Notes: generated by a model not told the origin, from the sequence alone. Positions 1-9,248 are shown, counted from the first letter of the stretch. The stretch is 64,000 nucleotides of DNA from Arthrobacter sp. NIO-1057 (GCF_900094805.1 NZ_FMAT01000004.1:1-64000); one strand, 5' to 3'. A program made the numbers and translations.

Positions 1-153
1 TACTAGCAAAATTTAGTATGCTGTTCGCGTTCACTATGCGGTTACGAGACAACAACCTCGAGCCATAAAACAAAGCAAGCAAGTGTGTTTGTTTTGCACA
101 GATGACATGACACCGGAAGAACATGACCAGGATGGTTTGTGTGCTTCGTGATT
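1..153 (+). other. 23S-5S rRNA internal spacer (partial)
   Basis: There is no reading frame here, and the stretch sits directly upstream of the 5S gene. An AT-richer spacer of this kind normally separates 23S from 5S in an rRNA operon, so the 23S gene probably lies just left of the window. That is inferred from position; no 23S sequence is visible. Confidence 0.45.
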
Positions 154-271
154 GTTACGGCGGTCATAGCGTGGGGGAAACGCCCGGTCCCATACCGAAC
201 CCGGAAGCTAAGGCCCATTGCGCCGATGGTACTGCACTCGTGAGGGTGTGGGAGAGTAGGTCACCGCCGGA
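154..271 (+). rRNA. rrf: 5S ribosomal RNA
   Basis: The typical actinobacterial 5S sequence begins GTTACGGCGGTCATAGCG and ends near GGTCACCGCCGGAC. It contains the conserved internal CCCATACCGAACCCGGAAG and GAGAGTAGGTC segments, and the two ends can pair. At about 118 nt it has the expected length. It is the last gene of an rRNA operon and is followed by a strong hairpin at 291-323. Exact ends may be off by one or two bases. Confidence 0.97.
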
Positions 272-290
272 CTTAACCTGAATATGGTTT

Positions 291-323
291 GAGGCCCTGG
301 ACACTATGAGTGTTCAGGGCCTC
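291..323 (+). terminator. rRNA operon terminator
   Basis: A 14-bp stem (GAGGCCCTGGACAC paired with GTGTTCAGGGCCTC, one G-U) with a five-base loop follows the 5S gene by 20 bases. Only a short T run follows. Position and stability support an rRNA operon terminator. Confidence 0.8.
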
Positions 324-435
324 ACCTGTTTAACCACAAAAGCTGCTGGAGACTATCTGGCATCTCTTGACGCTCTGCTCGAGGCAGTTTTAGAGTCAAC
401 GCATCTATTTGCCGTTGCTCGAGGATGACTCGTCG

Positions 436-993
436 ATGAGTCATTTAACCTTCGCCATCAATGTCACCCTGGATGGATGTATTGATCATCGGGTGGGCAT
501 CGCTGACGATGAGACCCACGAGTACTTTACTGACCTAATGGATCAACACGGCGCGATGCTGTGGGGCCGTACAACGTACGAAATGATGGAAGAATACTGG
601 CCGCTGGTGGCCAGCGGAGAAATTGAAGCCCCACCGGCAATGCGCCAGTGGGCGATGAAGCTTGAAGACAAACCTAAATATGTGGTCTCCTCGCAGCGCG
701 TCGATTTCCCGTGGAAAAATAGTCGCCACCTTAGCGGTGATCTAAAAACCGCAGTCCACGCGCTAGTCGAAAGCACCCCGAAGGGCGTGCTGCTAGGAAG
801 CAACAAGCTCGCAACTGAGTTGGATCGTCTCGGGATGATCGACGAGTATAGCTTTCTTATCCATCCCATCATCGCCGGTCATGGTCCCCGACTGTACGCG
901 CAGGGGCTACCAAGCGAGCGACATATGGAACTGCGGGAAACGCAGAACCTGAGTAACGGTGTGATCGCCGTGCACTATCGTCGCGCACGATAA
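436..993 (+). CDS. Dihydrofolate reductase / RibD C-terminal domain protein
   Basis: The 185-residue protein has the layout of the small RibD_C/DHFR-like reductases. An N-terminal strand is followed by a Gly- and Asp-containing loop (TLDGCIDH), a WGRTTYEMM motif near residue 50, and a C-terminal HPIIAGHGPRLY segment typical of the family. Such proteins bind NADPH and are presumed reductases, but their substrates are seldom known. The ATG at 436 is preferred over an in-frame TTG at 409 because GAGG lies 11 bases upstream and the family fold starts at this Met. It is a lone gene between the rRNA terminator and a convergent dehydrogenase. The family call is firm; the substrate is unknown. Confidence 0.85.
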   Translation: MSHLTFAINVTLDGCIDHRVGIADDETHEYFTDLMDQHGAMLWGRTTYEMMEEYWPLVASGEIEAPPAMRQWAMKLEDKPKYVVSSQRVDFPWKNSRHLSGDLKTAVHALVESTPKGVLLGSNKLATELDRLGMIDEYSFLIHPIIAGHGPRLYAQGLPSERHMELRETQNLSNGVIAVHYRRAR

Positions 994-1051
994 AGCCGAC
1001 CCGCTCGCGGAAAACTCCACGAACGGGTCGGCTTTGACAGTAAAGAATAAT

Positions 1052-2539
1052 TTAGCGGGCGGTGGCTTGCTGTCCCGTCAGTTCAGCCAGGGTCGCCAGA
1101 GATCCGTGTTCATGCAGGGACTCTAAGGTCTTCAGGTACGGGGTGGTGAAACGTTCATCATCAACTACATCTCCGAAGAGGTCGCGCTGACGCAGGAAAG
1201 CCAGTGGATCTTCGTGGTTCTTGGACGCTGCAGCGTGGACTTCCTCGGCAAGGCGGTCAACGATGTTGATGGTCGCACCATTCTCATCGGTGCCCTCTGC
1301 ATAACGAGCCCAGCTAGCGACAATGGCGGCCGAGAGAGTGACATCGCGGTCGGCGGCAAGGTTTTCACGCACTACGGGCATGAGCCACTTGGGGATGCGG
1401 TCCGAGGAGTCGGCGCAGAGGCGGGCCACGGTATCGGCCACGTATTCGTTGCTGTAACGTTCGATGAGCTTGTGCTGGTAAGCATCCAAGTCCACCCCGG
1501 GCAGGGCGCGGAGGGTAGGCTCGGCCTCTTTTTTCATGTAGCTCAGCAGGAACTGGGCGAACAGTTCGTTGCGTGCCACATCGTGCACCGCCCGGAAGCC
1601 GGCGAGGTGACCAAAGTAGCACAGGCCCTGATGGGTGGCATTAAGTAGTCGCAGCTTCATCAGTTCATAGGGCACCACGTCATCGACCAGCTGTACGCCA
1701 GCTTCTTCATAGGGTGGGCGACCGGCCACAAACTTGTCCTCGAGCACCCACTGCTCAAAGTCTTCGCAGACTACCGGCCAGCCATCGTCGATGCCGTAGC
1801 TCTGAGCCACGTCAGCCCGATCGGCATCGGTGGTGACCGGGGTAATGCGGTCCACCATGGAGTTCGGGAAGGAAACATTCTCTTGGACCCAGTCACCAAA
1901 TTCGGGATCCAGCGCGTTAGCGAAGGCACCAAACATCTTGTGCGCGACCTCGCCATTGCCCTGAATATTGTCGCAACTCATCACGGTGAACGGCGCGATC
2001 CCGCGTTCACGACGTAGCTTCAGCCCGGCGCTGATCAACCCGAAAGTGGTTCGTGGGGCCTGTGGATTGGCTAGGTCCGCTGCGATGGCGGGATTACCGA
2101 GGTCGAATTCTCCGGTGACGGGGTGGACGTTGTAACCACCCTCGGTGACGGTGAGCGAAACGATGCGGATCGCCGGATCGGCTAGCTGCTCGATGGCTGC
2201 GGTGAGGTCATCGGGGGCGTAGAGGAATTTGAGGATCGAGCCGATGACCTCAACCTCGCGGGAGCCGTCAGGATTTTTCACCACGAGGGTGTAGAGCCCG
2301 TCGCTGGCGTTCAGTACATCGCGCATGCGCTGATCGGATTCCATGACGCCCATGCCAATGATTCCCCAGTCCAACGCCTTGCCCTGGTTCATCAGTCGGT
2401 TCAGGTACATGGCCTGGTGGGCGCGGTGGAAGCCACCCACACCGAAATGCACGATGCCTGCGGTAGCTTTGCTGCGGTCATAGCGTGGGATGCCAACCTG
2501 CGGATCGAGCTGGCTGAGGGTCTGGTTGTTCAGTTTCAT
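1052..2539 (-). CDS. Mannitol/D-arabinitol dehydrogenase (long-chain polyol dehydrogenase)
   Basis: This 495-residue NAD(P)-dependent polyol 2-dehydrogenase is the usual length for mannitol 2-dehydrogenase. The Rossmann motif is GVGGFHRAH (33-41). The family catalytic set is intact: N191 in SCDN, D230, and the K-x4-N-x2-H signature as K295, N300 and H303. As I recall, these match the numbering of the Pseudomonas fluorescens enzyme. Family members oxidise D-mannitol to fructose and D-arabinitol to D-xylulose. The adjacent RbtT/DalT-type transporter and a xylulokinase across the divergent promoter favour D-arabinitol as the physiological substrate; that is inference. AGGAAG lies upstream of the ATG. 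It is the second gene of a two-gene operon, 29 bases after the transporter. Confidence 0.93.
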   Translation of the reverse strand: MKLNNQTLSQLDPQVGIPRYDRSKATAGIVHFGVGGFHRAHQAMYLNRLMNQGKALDWGIIGMGVMESDQRMRDVLNASDGLYTLVVKNPDGSREVEVIGSILKFLYAPDDLTAAIEQLADPAIRIVSLTVTEGGYNVHPVTGEFDLGNPAIAADLANPQAPRTTFGLISAGLKLRRERGIAPFTVMSCDNIQGNGEVAHKMFGAFANALDPEFGDWVQENVSFPNSMVDRITPVTTDADRADVAQSYGIDDGWPVVCEDFEQWVLEDKFVAGRPPYEEAGVQLVDDVVPYELMKLRLLNATHQGLCYFGHLAGFRAVHDVARNELFAQFLLSYMKKEAEPTLRALPGVDLDAYQHKLIERYSNEYVADTVARLCADSSDRIPKWLMPVVRENLAADRDVTLSAAIVASWARYAEGTDENGATINIVDRLAEEVHAAASKNHEDPLAFLRQRDLFGDVVDDERFTTPYLKTLESLHEHGSLATLAELTGQQATAR

Positions 2540-2568
2540 AGTTCTTTCTTCCTTTCTCAGGATCTGGC

Positions 2569-3882
2569 TTAGTGGGTGGCGATTGCTGGTGAGGGTGCTA
2601 TGCCGTGAAAGCCTGGTTGGGTTCCGCGCAGGGAGTGCGACATGAGCGCGGCGACCAGATAGAGGGCGGCGAAGAGGAAGACCATGCCGGCAGCTCCCAG
2701 CACGTTGTACAGCAGGGCGACGAGTAGCGGGCCGGCGAACACGGCGGCACCGATACCGAGGTTATAGGAGGCCATGGCCGCTCCGGGATGTTCGGGAGCC
2801 AGCGAGACGGCGATCGCCGACAGTGGCACGAAGCCAGCAAGCCCGATGCCGAAGATCGCACCAATGAGCAGGGTCAGCGGGTAGGCGAAGGCGTACCCAT
2901 GATCCACGGCCCATGCAGGGACCAGGTAGAGCGCTGCCATGGAGATCGCGCAGAGTACCGCGCCGAACCAGACGACTACCTTGGACCAGCCCAGCTTGTC
3001 GCCCAGGGCACCGAAGAAGAGATTAAAGGGGATGTTGACCGCGTAGATCACGGTAGTCAGGATCAAGAACTGGCCAACGCTCCAGCCGAAGCGGTCGGTG
3101 AATAGGGCCGGGAAGAAGATTGCCATGCCGTAGGTGGGTACCGAGTTGATGGTTCGGGTGAGCATCACCATCAGGGCCTTGCGGTTACTGATCAGCAGGC
3201 GTAGCCCAAAGCTCATGGTCTGGAAAACCTGTTCCGGATTGCTGACCAAGGGGGCGCGACCGGTCTTTTCCTTGACGCCGATCAGTGCGATCGCAGCTCC
3301 GATGACTACCAGCGCTAGGGATACCCAGAGGGTTTGGTAGTAGCTCAGGGAGAAAATTTCCAGGGTGGCGTTGGCAGTCAGCGCACCGAGGGTCGGTAGG
3401 CCTGCGCTGAAGGCGACGTAGAACCAGCCGATGGCTACCGCCAGTCGTTTGGCATTGGCGGTGGCTGAAATCCAGACCAGGAATCCGTAGGCGAAGAAGG
3501 GGTAGCCGAAGCCGCGCAGCGCGTAGGTGATGAAGATCAGCGGCATGCTCGAGGTATTCAGCGCGACGCCCAAGAAGAGTAGTTCGAAGACGATCCAGAT
3601 GCCGGCGCCGATCATCATGACCTTGCGTGGGCCCCATAGATCGGACAGTGAGGCCGAGAGGAATGCGGCGATCGCGACGGCTACGCCGTAGATGGTGACC
3701 AGGGTTCCGGCTAGCGGGATGGAGAATCCGTGGTCGCCGGTCAGGTAGGGGGCGAGGATATTGGTTTCTACACCGTCGCCGATCATGAAGATCATCAGGC
3801 CGACAAATCCCCACAGTAGTGGGCGCGGTAACCCGAGTTTCTCGATTAGTGAGTTGGGTGCGGGCACTGGGGTCGATGTCAT
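2569..3882 (-). CDS. MFS polyol transporter, RbtT/DalT/CsbX type
   Basis: The 437-residue membrane protein shows about twelve hydrophobic segments. It resembles the RbtT/DalT/CsbX branch of the major facilitator superfamily: GDGVETNILAPYL near residue 35, then SDLWGPRKVMMIG, the conserved loop 2-3 motif, around residue 85. Members import ribitol or D-arabinitol by proton symport. It is the first gene of the minus-strand operon with the polyol dehydrogenase and is transcribed away from a DeoR-family gene. The shared 113-bp region holds operator-like repeats. The substrate is inferred from context. Confidence 0.88.
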   Translation of the reverse strand: MTSTPVPAPNSLIEKLGLPRPLLWGFVGLMIFMIGDGVETNILAPYLTGDHGFSIPLAGTLVTIYGVAVAIAAFLSASLSDLWGPRKVMMIGAGIWIVFELLFLGVALNTSSMPLIFITYALRGFGYPFFAYGFLVWISATANAKRLAVAIGWFYVAFSAGLPTLGALTANATLEIFSLSYYQTLWVSLALVVIGAAIALIGVKEKTGRAPLVSNPEQVFQTMSFGLRLLISNRKALMVMLTRTINSVPTYGMAIFFPALFTDRFGWSVGQFLILTTVIYAVNIPFNLFFGALGDKLGWSKVVVWFGAVLCAISMAALYLVPAWAVDHGYAFAYPLTLLIGAIFGIGLAGFVPLSAIAVSLAPEHPGAAMASYNLGIGAAVFAGPLLVALLYNVLGAAGMVFLFAALYLVAALMSHSLRGTQPGFHGIAPSPAIATH

Positions 3883-3939
3883 GGCGCTCCTTTGCGACAG
3901 CCTTGCCGGGTGATCGATTGAACCAATCTAACACCAAAC

Positions 3940-4012
3940 AAACAAATTCAACATATTTTCTGTTAAAAACTTGGAAAAGTTGATGTTTTGTAAGTTTGAG
4001 CCCAACATCTAT
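3940..4012. promoter_or_regulatory. Divergent control region of the pentitol locus
   Basis: This AT-rich region lies between the transporter and the DeoR gene. The hexamer AACATC or its complement recurs: CAACAT near 3949, TTGATGTT near 3979 and CAACATC near 4001. There is also a short perfect inverted repeat, AACTT-GGAA-AAGTT, around 3970. DeoR-family repressors typically bind such clustered repeats between divergent genes, so these are candidate operators. No clean -35/-10 pair stands out. Confidence 0.45.
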
Positions 4013-4859
4013 CATCGAACTTGTGGCAAATAACGAACCTGATGTTAAAAACGATGCTCCCGGCCTAGCTCAGGGACTGCCTCCCGAAGCGCGCCGTGAA
4101 CAAATCACCGGGCACGTCAATAAGGCCCGCAGCTGCCGGGTCGAGGAACTGGCCGAGATCTTCGCAGTCAGCGCCATGACCATCCACCGCGACCTCGACG
4201 TACTGGCCAAAGAAGGACGGCTGCAACGCATCCGTGGCGGGGCACGCGCCATCACCGCCCGCCTGGCCGAACGCGATGTACGCCTGCGCCGCCACCTGAA
4301 CTCCGAAATCAAACGGCAGCTAGCCGCCACCGCAGCGCAACTGATCGAACGTAACTCTGTGATCGCACTAGATGACTCCACCACCGTCGGTGCGCTGAGT
4401 GACTACCTCGAAGAACGCGAACCCTCCACCGTGATCACCCATTCGCTCGCGCTAATGGGGGCTGTATCCGCCATGGCGCACATCGACATGGTCGGGCTCG
4501 GCGGCCAATACTACGCCGAAACCGACTCCTTCCTCGGCTCGATCGTGGTGGAACAAGCCGAGCGGCTGATGGCCGACGCGGTCTTCGTCTCCACCACCGC
4601 CATCAAAGACCAGGCACTGTTGCATCCGGATGCTGAGGCCGCGCGCACCAAGCGTGCCCTACTGAAAATGGGGCGGCGCAAAATCCTGGTAGTGGACTCC
4701 AGTAAATACGAGTCCGCCGGCATCTACCACGTGATGGACCTATCCGAAATCGACGACGTGGTCATCGACGACCAACTCGACCCGGAACTGATGAGCCAGC
4801 TCAAGACCCTCGGCCCACGCATCCACATTGTCAACACCTCTGCAAAGGCGCATTCATGA
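3996..4859 (+). CDS. DeoR/GlpR-family transcriptional regulator
   Basis: The N-terminal winged helix (about residues 33-85) contains RREQITGHVNKARSCRVEEL followed by AVSAMTIHRDLDVLAKEG, the DeoR recognition-helix signature. A C-terminal sugar-phosphate-binding domain of the DeoR type follows, with DDSTTVGAL as the phosphate-binding loop and VVDSSKYE. It probably represses the divergent transporter/dehydrogenase operon and its own xylulokinase until a pentitol-derived phosphate is present. The start is uncertain: TTG at 3996 gives 287 residues and GTG at 4023 is possible; neither has a clear ribosome site. Its stop overlaps the xylulokinase start in ATGA, so the two are translationally coupled. 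Confidence 0.9.
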   Translation: MSPTSIIELVANNEPDVKNDAPGLAQGLPPEARREQITGHVNKARSCRVEELAEIFAVSAMTIHRDLDVLAKEGRLQRIRGGARAITARLAERDVRLRRHLNSEIKRQLAATAAQLIERNSVIALDDSTTVGALSDYLEEREPSTVITHSLALMGAVSAMAHIDMVGLGGQYYAETDSFLGSIVVEQAERLMADAVFVSTTAIKDQALLHPDAEAARTKRALLKMGRRKILVVDSSKYESAGIYHVMDLSEIDDVVIDDQLDPELMSQLKTLGPRIHIVNTSAKAHS

Positions 4860-6244
4860 CCCCCACCTATGTCTTAGGCATCGACTCCTCGACTCAATCT
4901 TGCAAGGCCCTACTGGTTGACGCGGCCACCGGCGAAGTGGTGGCCGAAGCCCGCCAGCGGCACCCGCAGGGCACCCAAGTTGATCCGCAACATTGGATCA
5001 CCGCGATGGAGGCAGCCACCGAAGAGCTGTTGCCCCGCGCCGCAGCGGTCTCCATCGCAGGACAACAGCACGGCATGGTGGCACTGGATGAACACGGGGT
5101 TCCGGTGCGCGACGCCATGCTGTGGAACGATACGTCCTCGGCCCCGCAGGCTGCCGAACTGACCGAGGAACTCGGCGGGGCCCAGGCCAGTGCTCAGAAG
5201 ATCGGTAGCGTACCGGTGGCCTCACTGACCGTGAGCAAACTGCGCTGGTTGCGCGATCATGAACCGCATAACGCGCAGCGCACCACCGAAGTCCTGCTAC
5301 CCCACGACTACCTGACCTGGCATTTAAGTGGACGCGAACAGGCGGTCAGCGACCACGGGGATGCTTCGGGCACCGGATACTACGACCCGGCGGCCCGCCG
5401 CTTCCTGCCAGAACTGGCCAGCAGTGCCCTGGGCCATCCGGTGAAATTGCCCCGCCTGGCCGAAGCCAACGAAGTGGTGGGGCGAACTGCCAGCGGGGCA
5501 GTCATTGCTGCTGGCACCGGAGATAATATGGCCGCCGCCTTAGGGCTCGACCTGCAACCCGGGGATGTCTGCATTTCCATCGGAACCTCCGGGGTGGCCT
5601 CGGCCGTAGTGGAGCACAGCGTGCATGATGGCACCGGGATGGTCAACGGGTTTGTTTCCGCCAACAACAAGTACCTGCCGCTGGCCTGCACCCTGAATGG
5701 TGCGCCGGTCTTAGACTTTGGTGCGCGCATGCTCGGGGTCGGACAACAAGAATTCTCCGATATGGCCCTAGCTGCCGAGCCTGGTTCCGGCGGAGTTGTG
5801 CTGTTGCCGTACTTCGGCGGGGAACGCACCCCCAACCGCCCCGAAGCCACCGGCTTGCTGCAAGGATTGCGCACCACCACCACGCGCGAGCAGATCGCCC
5901 GCGCTTATGTGGAAGGACTGCTGTGTTCCATGAAGGACGCGGTGGCCGCGCTGGAAGCCAATACCCATCAGGCCACCGCGCGGATCCTGCTCATCGGCGG
6001 AGGGGCCGGGTCCGAAGCGGTACGCAGGATCGCGCCCGAGGTTTTTGGGGTGGCAGTGGAGGTTCCACGCACCGCGGAATATGTGGCCCTAGGGGCAGCT
6101 CGACAGGCGGCCTGGGCGCTGAGTGGTGAAGATGAACCACCGGTGTGGAATATTGCGGCGTCGACCCGATATGAGGCCCAGGAACGGCCGGAAATTTACG
6201 CTCATTACGCGTCGCTACGTGACGCGACAGAAGGGTGGAAATAG
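4856..6244 (+). CDS. xylB: Xylulokinase (pentitol locus copy)
   Basis: This 462-residue FGGY-family sugar kinase has the xylulokinase signatures: [10 protein letters not shown] at the N-terminus, GQQHGMV near residue 70, and [13 protein letters not shown] near 170. An ATP-binding GDNMAAALGL and a C-terminal LIGGGAGSEAVRRI complete the fold. It phosphorylates D-xylulose to xylulose-5-phosphate, the step after arabinitol oxidation. The ATG overlaps the upstream DeoR stop by four bases. A second full-length xylulokinase lies at 58917-60344 beside xylose isomerase. The two are clearly paralogous but not near-identical, so each pentose module has its own kinase. Confidence 0.93.
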   Translation: MTPTYVLGIDSSTQSCKALLVDAATGEVVAEARQRHPQGTQVDPQHWITAMEAATEELLPRAAAVSIAGQQHGMVALDEHGVPVRDAMLWNDTSSAPQAAELTEELGGAQASAQKIGSVPVASLTVSKLRWLRDHEPHNAQRTTEVLLPHDYLTWHLSGREQAVSDHGDASGTGYYDPAARRFLPELASSALGHPVKLPRLAEANEVVGRTASGAVIAAGTGDNMAAALGLDLQPGDVCISIGTSGVASAVVEHSVHDGTGMVNGFVSANNKYLPLACTLNGAPVLDFGARMLGVGQQEFSDMALAAEPGSGGVVLLPYFGGERTPNRPEATGLLQGLRTTTTREQIARAYVEGLLCSMKDAVAALEANTHQATARILLIGGGAGSEAVRRIAPEVFGVAVEVPRTAEYVALGAARQAAWALSGEDEPPVWNIAASTRYEAQERPEIYAHYASLRDATEGWK

Positions 6245-6270
6245 GGCGGGTATCGCGTAGCGTAGGAACT

Positions 6271-7140
6271 ATGGATACGCTCTTTTTCGCTCACCGCGGC
6301 AGTTCCCATAAATACTCGGAGAACACCCGAGCCGCCTATCTGCAGGCCATTGACGAGGGAGCGGACGGGATCGAGTGCGATGTCCACCTGAGCATGGACG
6401 GTCAAGTGGTGTGCCATCACGATCCCACCGTAGACCGCACCTCCGATGCCTCCGGGTTGGTTGCTGCCTACACCCTGCAACAGCTCAAAGCACTGGACTT
6501 CACCGGGGTGGTGCCGGCAGAAATCCCGGCCGAATACGGGGCTGAAAACGAGCAGCTACTGAGCCTAGATGAGCTGTTGGAACTGATCGAGCAGCGTGGC
6601 AAGCCGGTGGGACTGGCCGTGGAGATCAAGCATCCCAGCCCTTATGGGCTCATGCTCGAAGATCGGGTGTTGCAGGTGCTGCAAGCCCATCATTTTGACT
6701 CGGAAACCGGTAAGGCCGGGAGTGCCGGGCAGATCTCGGTGACGCTGATGAGCTTTGAACCGAACTCGCTGCGCTACCTGGGGCGCACGGTGAATCCAAA
6801 GCTGTTATGCCAGCTGATGACCGAGGTTAATCCCGCGTACCTGAAAGAGCTCTTGGACTCGGGACAGGTTGGCCGGGCCGCAGTGTATTCGGTGCTCTAC
6901 CGTTCGGTGGGTGAAGGTATTGAGCTGATTAACGCTGGTGGGGCCGGGATTATCGGTTCCGGGGTAGCCTGGACCCGCGCGAATGAGCACCTGGTGCGCC
7001 AATGGCTGGACGAAGGACGAGAAGCCAGGATCTGGACGGTGGATCGTGCAGCTGATGCGCAATACCTGATCAATCTGGGCGTCGGGGAGCTGACCAGTAA
7101 TCGGCCTGTTGAACTTCGTGGCGAATTGGAGCAGTACTAG
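6271..7140 (+). CDS. Glycerophosphodiester phosphodiesterase
   Basis: This GDPD-family enzyme (289 residues) hydrolyses glycerophosphodiesters to glycerol-3-phosphate and an alcohol. The N-terminus carries the catalytic [13 protein letters not shown] motif (His, Arg and Glu-Asn). Metal-binding [12 protein letters not shown] and the second catalytic His in [12 protein letters not shown] follow. No signal peptide is seen, so it is probably cytosolic. ATG 6271, just after AGGA, is chosen over GTG 6235, which would overlap the kinase. It follows the xylulokinase by 26 bases and precedes the AlaX gene by 4, so it is probably cotranscribed, although no metabolic link to pentitols is evident. Confidence 0.9.
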   Translation: MDTLFFAHRGSSHKYSENTRAAYLQAIDEGADGIECDVHLSMDGQVVCHHDPTVDRTSDASGLVAAYTLQQLKALDFTGVVPAEIPAEYGAENEQLLSLDELLELIEQRGKPVGLAVEIKHPSPYGLMLEDRVLQVLQAHHFDSETGKAGSAGQISVTLMSFEPNSLRYLGRTVNPKLLCQLMTEVNPAYLKELLDSGQVGRAAVYSVLYRSVGEGIELINAGGAGIIGSGVAWTRANEHLVRQWLDEGREARIWTVDRAADAQYLINLGVGELTSNRPVELRGELEQY

Positions 7141-7144
7141 GCAG

Positions 7145-7831
7145 ATGAACGATCAAGCAACCGAACAGTTCAACCTGTACCTGGAAGACACCTACGCCTT
7201 TGAGGCGCAGGCCAGTGTGATCGCCACCGGCATCGATGACGAAGGCCCGTGGCTGGCGGTCAGCCCGAACATTTTCCACCCGCGCGGTGGTGGACAGCCC
7301 GAAGACGAAGGCAGTGTTGATGATCAACCCGTGAAAGTGCAACGCCTTGATAACGGGCTGGTCATCCTGCGCGGGGCAGCGCAGCAGCCGGTGGGAGCCC
7401 AGGTGCGCACGCAGATCGACCGCGCCGTGCGCCTGCAGCATGCAGCCTTGCACACCGCAGGGCACATTCTTGGTTTTGCCGGGGAAGAACGCGGCTGGCA
7501 GCACCGGGGACATTCGCACTTCCCGGGACAGGCGCGCCTAGATTTTGACCCGCAGAGCATTGATCTTCCATTGGCCGAGGAAGAGCAGCGCGCTGCTGCC
7601 AAGGACTGGCTGCAACAGCGGGTTGATGAACTGGTGGCCCATGGCGGGGCGATTAGTAGTGTCATGGATGCCCAGGGGGTACGGACCGTGACGATCACCG
7701 GCATTAATGCTGAACCCTGTGGTGGGACCCACGTGAGCCACGTGGACCGGCTCGCCGGATTCATCATCGGTGAGGCCAAGATCAAGCGTGGAGTTTGCAA
7801 GGTGCGCTACGAGGCCAAGCATAGTGACTAA
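7145..7831 (+). CDS. Alanyl-tRNA editing protein AlaX
   Basis: This 228-residue free-standing editing domain related to the AlaRS C-terminal half hydrolyses mischarged Ser-tRNA(Ala). Both zinc-binding motifs are intact: HxxxH as H103/H107 in LHTAGH, and CxxxH as C192/H196 in PCGGTH. The substrate-loop residues in [12 protein letters not shown] (45-56) are also conserved. ATG 7145 lies 4 bases after the phosphodiesterase stop; the TTG at 7109 would overlap it and is rejected. The 3' end overlaps the azlC start by 8 bases, indicating one transcript. Confidence 0.92.
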   Translation: MNDQATEQFNLYLEDTYAFEAQASVIATGIDDEGPWLAVSPNIFHPRGGGQPEDEGSVDDQPVKVQRLDNGLVILRGAAQQPVGAQVRTQIDRAVRLQHAALHTAGHILGFAGEERGWQHRGHSHFPGQARLDFDPQSIDLPLAEEEQRAAAKDWLQQRVDELVAHGGAISSVMDAQGVRTVTITGINAEPCGGTHVSHVDRLAGFIIGEAKIKRGVCKVRYEAKHSD

Positions 7832-8555
7832 GTTTTTGACCCCAGCGACCAAGATGGGCCTGTCCATCTCGATCGCTACCGGGTTGTACGGGATTTCCTT
7901 CGGCGCCCTGTCCATTGCCGCCGGGTTGAACCTCTGGCAAACCGTGGCTCTGAGTGCCCTGATGTTTACCGGCGGATCGCAGTTTGCGTTCATTGGGGTT
8001 ATTTCCGGAGGTGGGGCGGGGTCTGCAGCCTTTTCGGCCGCCTCGTTGTTGGGCGTGCGTAATGCCGTGTATGGGATGCAGATTAAACAGAGCCTGCGCC
8101 CGCAAGGCCGGCAGGTTCCGTGGATGGCACAGCTGACCATTGATGAATCTACGGCTGTGAGCCTGGGCCAGGCCCACATGGATGAGAAGCGTCGCGGGTT
8201 TATCACCGCTGGCGCCGGGATCTATATCCTGTGGAACCTCTTTACCATGCTCGGCGCGTTATTGGGTGAGCAAATGGGGGATCCTGCTGTGTGGGGATTG
8301 GATGGTGCAGCGGTGGCGGCCTTCATTGGCTTGCTCTGGCCCCGACTGAAATCGATGCAGCCGGTCATGATCGCCCTGGCCGCCGCCGTGCTGACCGCAC
8401 TCGCGGTGCCCGTCAGCGCACCGGGAATGCCCATCTTGATCACCGCGGTATGCGCTGCAATTTTTGCGGTCTTTACCTCCGGCAAGGTGCCCAACGCGAC
8501 GGAACATGGGCGACTGCGTAGCGTGGAGCAAGAACCGGGGCAGGAGCAAGAATGA
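7824..8555 (+). CDS. azlC: AzlC-family branched-chain amino acid exporter, large subunit
   Basis: The 243-residue membrane protein has the AzlC signature: [19 protein letters not shown] near the N-terminus, then [17 protein letters not shown]. About seven hydrophobic segments follow, with a conserved [10 protein letters not shown] region in between. With AzlD it forms a two-component exporter of leucine, valine or analogues. GTG 7824 is chosen because GAGG lies 9 bases upstream and the start overlaps the AlaX stop (GTGACTAA). It overlaps azlD by four bases. Confidence 0.92.
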   Translation: MTKFLTPATKMGLSISIATGLYGISFGALSIAAGLNLWQTVALSALMFTGGSQFAFIGVISGGGAGSAAFSAASLLGVRNAVYGMQIKQSLRPQGRQVPWMAQLTIDESTAVSLGQAHMDEKRRGFITAGAGIYILWNLFTMLGALLGEQMGDPAVWGLDGAAVAAFIGLLWPRLKSMQPVMIALAAAVLTALAVPVSAPGMPILITAVCAAIFAVFTSGKVPNATEHGRLRSVEQEPGQEQE

Positions 8556-8869
8556 GCGAACTGAGCTGGTGGGTCTTGGCAGCCTGCCTCAGTGCCTATG
8601 CCATCAAACTCTGTGGTTATTTTGTTCCCCGCAAGGTCCTCGATTCTCCGATCATGTCCCATGTGGCTTCGACACTGACCGTGGCGCTGCTGGCCTCCTT
8701 GGTCACCGTGAATGCCTTCACCTCGGGCCAAGAATTAGTCATAGATGCCCGCATCGGTGCCCTGGGCGCTGCGATTATCGCCTTGGTCTTTAAGGCACCG
8801 TATCTGGTGGTGGTGTTGGTCGGGGCACTTGCCGCGATCTTGTTGCGTGCTACGGGGCTTGCCGCCTGA
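8552..8869 (+). CDS. azlD: AzlD-family branched-chain amino acid exporter, small subunit
   Basis: This 105-residue protein with four hydrophobic segments has the size and layout of AzlD: AYAIKLCGYFVPRKVLDSP near the N-terminus and a C-terminal ALVFKAPYLVVVLVGALAA. It is the obligate partner of AzlC, whose stop it overlaps in ATGA. The substrate is presumed to be a branched-chain amino acid or an analogue. Confidence 0.9.
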   Translation: MSELSWWVLAACLSAYAIKLCGYFVPRKVLDSPIMSHVASTLTVALLASLVTVNAFTSGQELVIDARIGALGAAIIALVFKAPYLVVVLVGALAAILLRATGLAA

Positions 8870-8921
8870 AGAGCTGCTGGGCACAGATGACAAGCCGGGA
8901 TTCGGGTGGGAAAGTAGAGAC

Positions 8922-9248
8922 ATGATTGTAGCTTTTTCTGTAGCCCCCTCCGGTACCGGTAGTAACCCCGACGGTTCGGTGCACGATGCCGTGGCTGAAG
9001 CGGTGAAGGTCGTGCGCGATTCTGGGTTGCCTAACCGGACTTCCAGCATGTTCACCGAAATTGAGGGCGAATGGGACGAAGTCTTCGACGTAGTGAAGCG
9101 TGCGACTGAAGCCGTCGCACCGTTTGGTTCAAGGATCTCCCTGGTGATCAAGGCTGATATTCGTCCGGGGCACCAAGGCGAGATCGATGGGAAGCTTCAG
9201 CGGCTTGAAAAGGCCATCAACGATAGTCAGGGAAGTGCATTGTCATGA
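8922..9248 (+). CDS. Thiamine-binding protein, MTH1187/YkoF-like (UPF0045)
   Basis: This 108-residue protein of the MTH1187 family begins MIVAFSVAPSGTG and has the compact ferredoxin-like layout, with TSSMFTEIEGEWDEVFDVVK in the middle. Members form oligomers that bind thiamine or related pyrimidines; a role here is not established. ATG 8922 follows azlD by 52 bases. The much longer upstream extension (from 8745) would be azlD in another frame and is discarded. The stop overlaps the next gene in ATGA. Confidence 0.85.
   Translation: MIVAFSVAPSGTGSNPDGSVHDAVAEAVKVVRDSGLPNRTSSMFTEIEGEWDEVFDVVKRATEAVAPFGSRISLVIKADIRPGHQGEIDGKLQRLEKAINDSQGSALS

Noticed and set aside
3185-4015. 276-codon minus-strand open frame across the MFS gene start
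   Set aside because: It is in another frame of the MFS gene and gives Arg/His/Pro-rich text with no known motif.
5380-5883. 167-codon minus-strand open frame opposite the first xylulokinase
   Set aside because: It is the complement of a confident FGGY kinase with no own signals.
8745-8921. N-terminal extension of the thiamine-binding protein
   Set aside because: It is azlD read in another frame; the family begins at MIVAFSV (8922).
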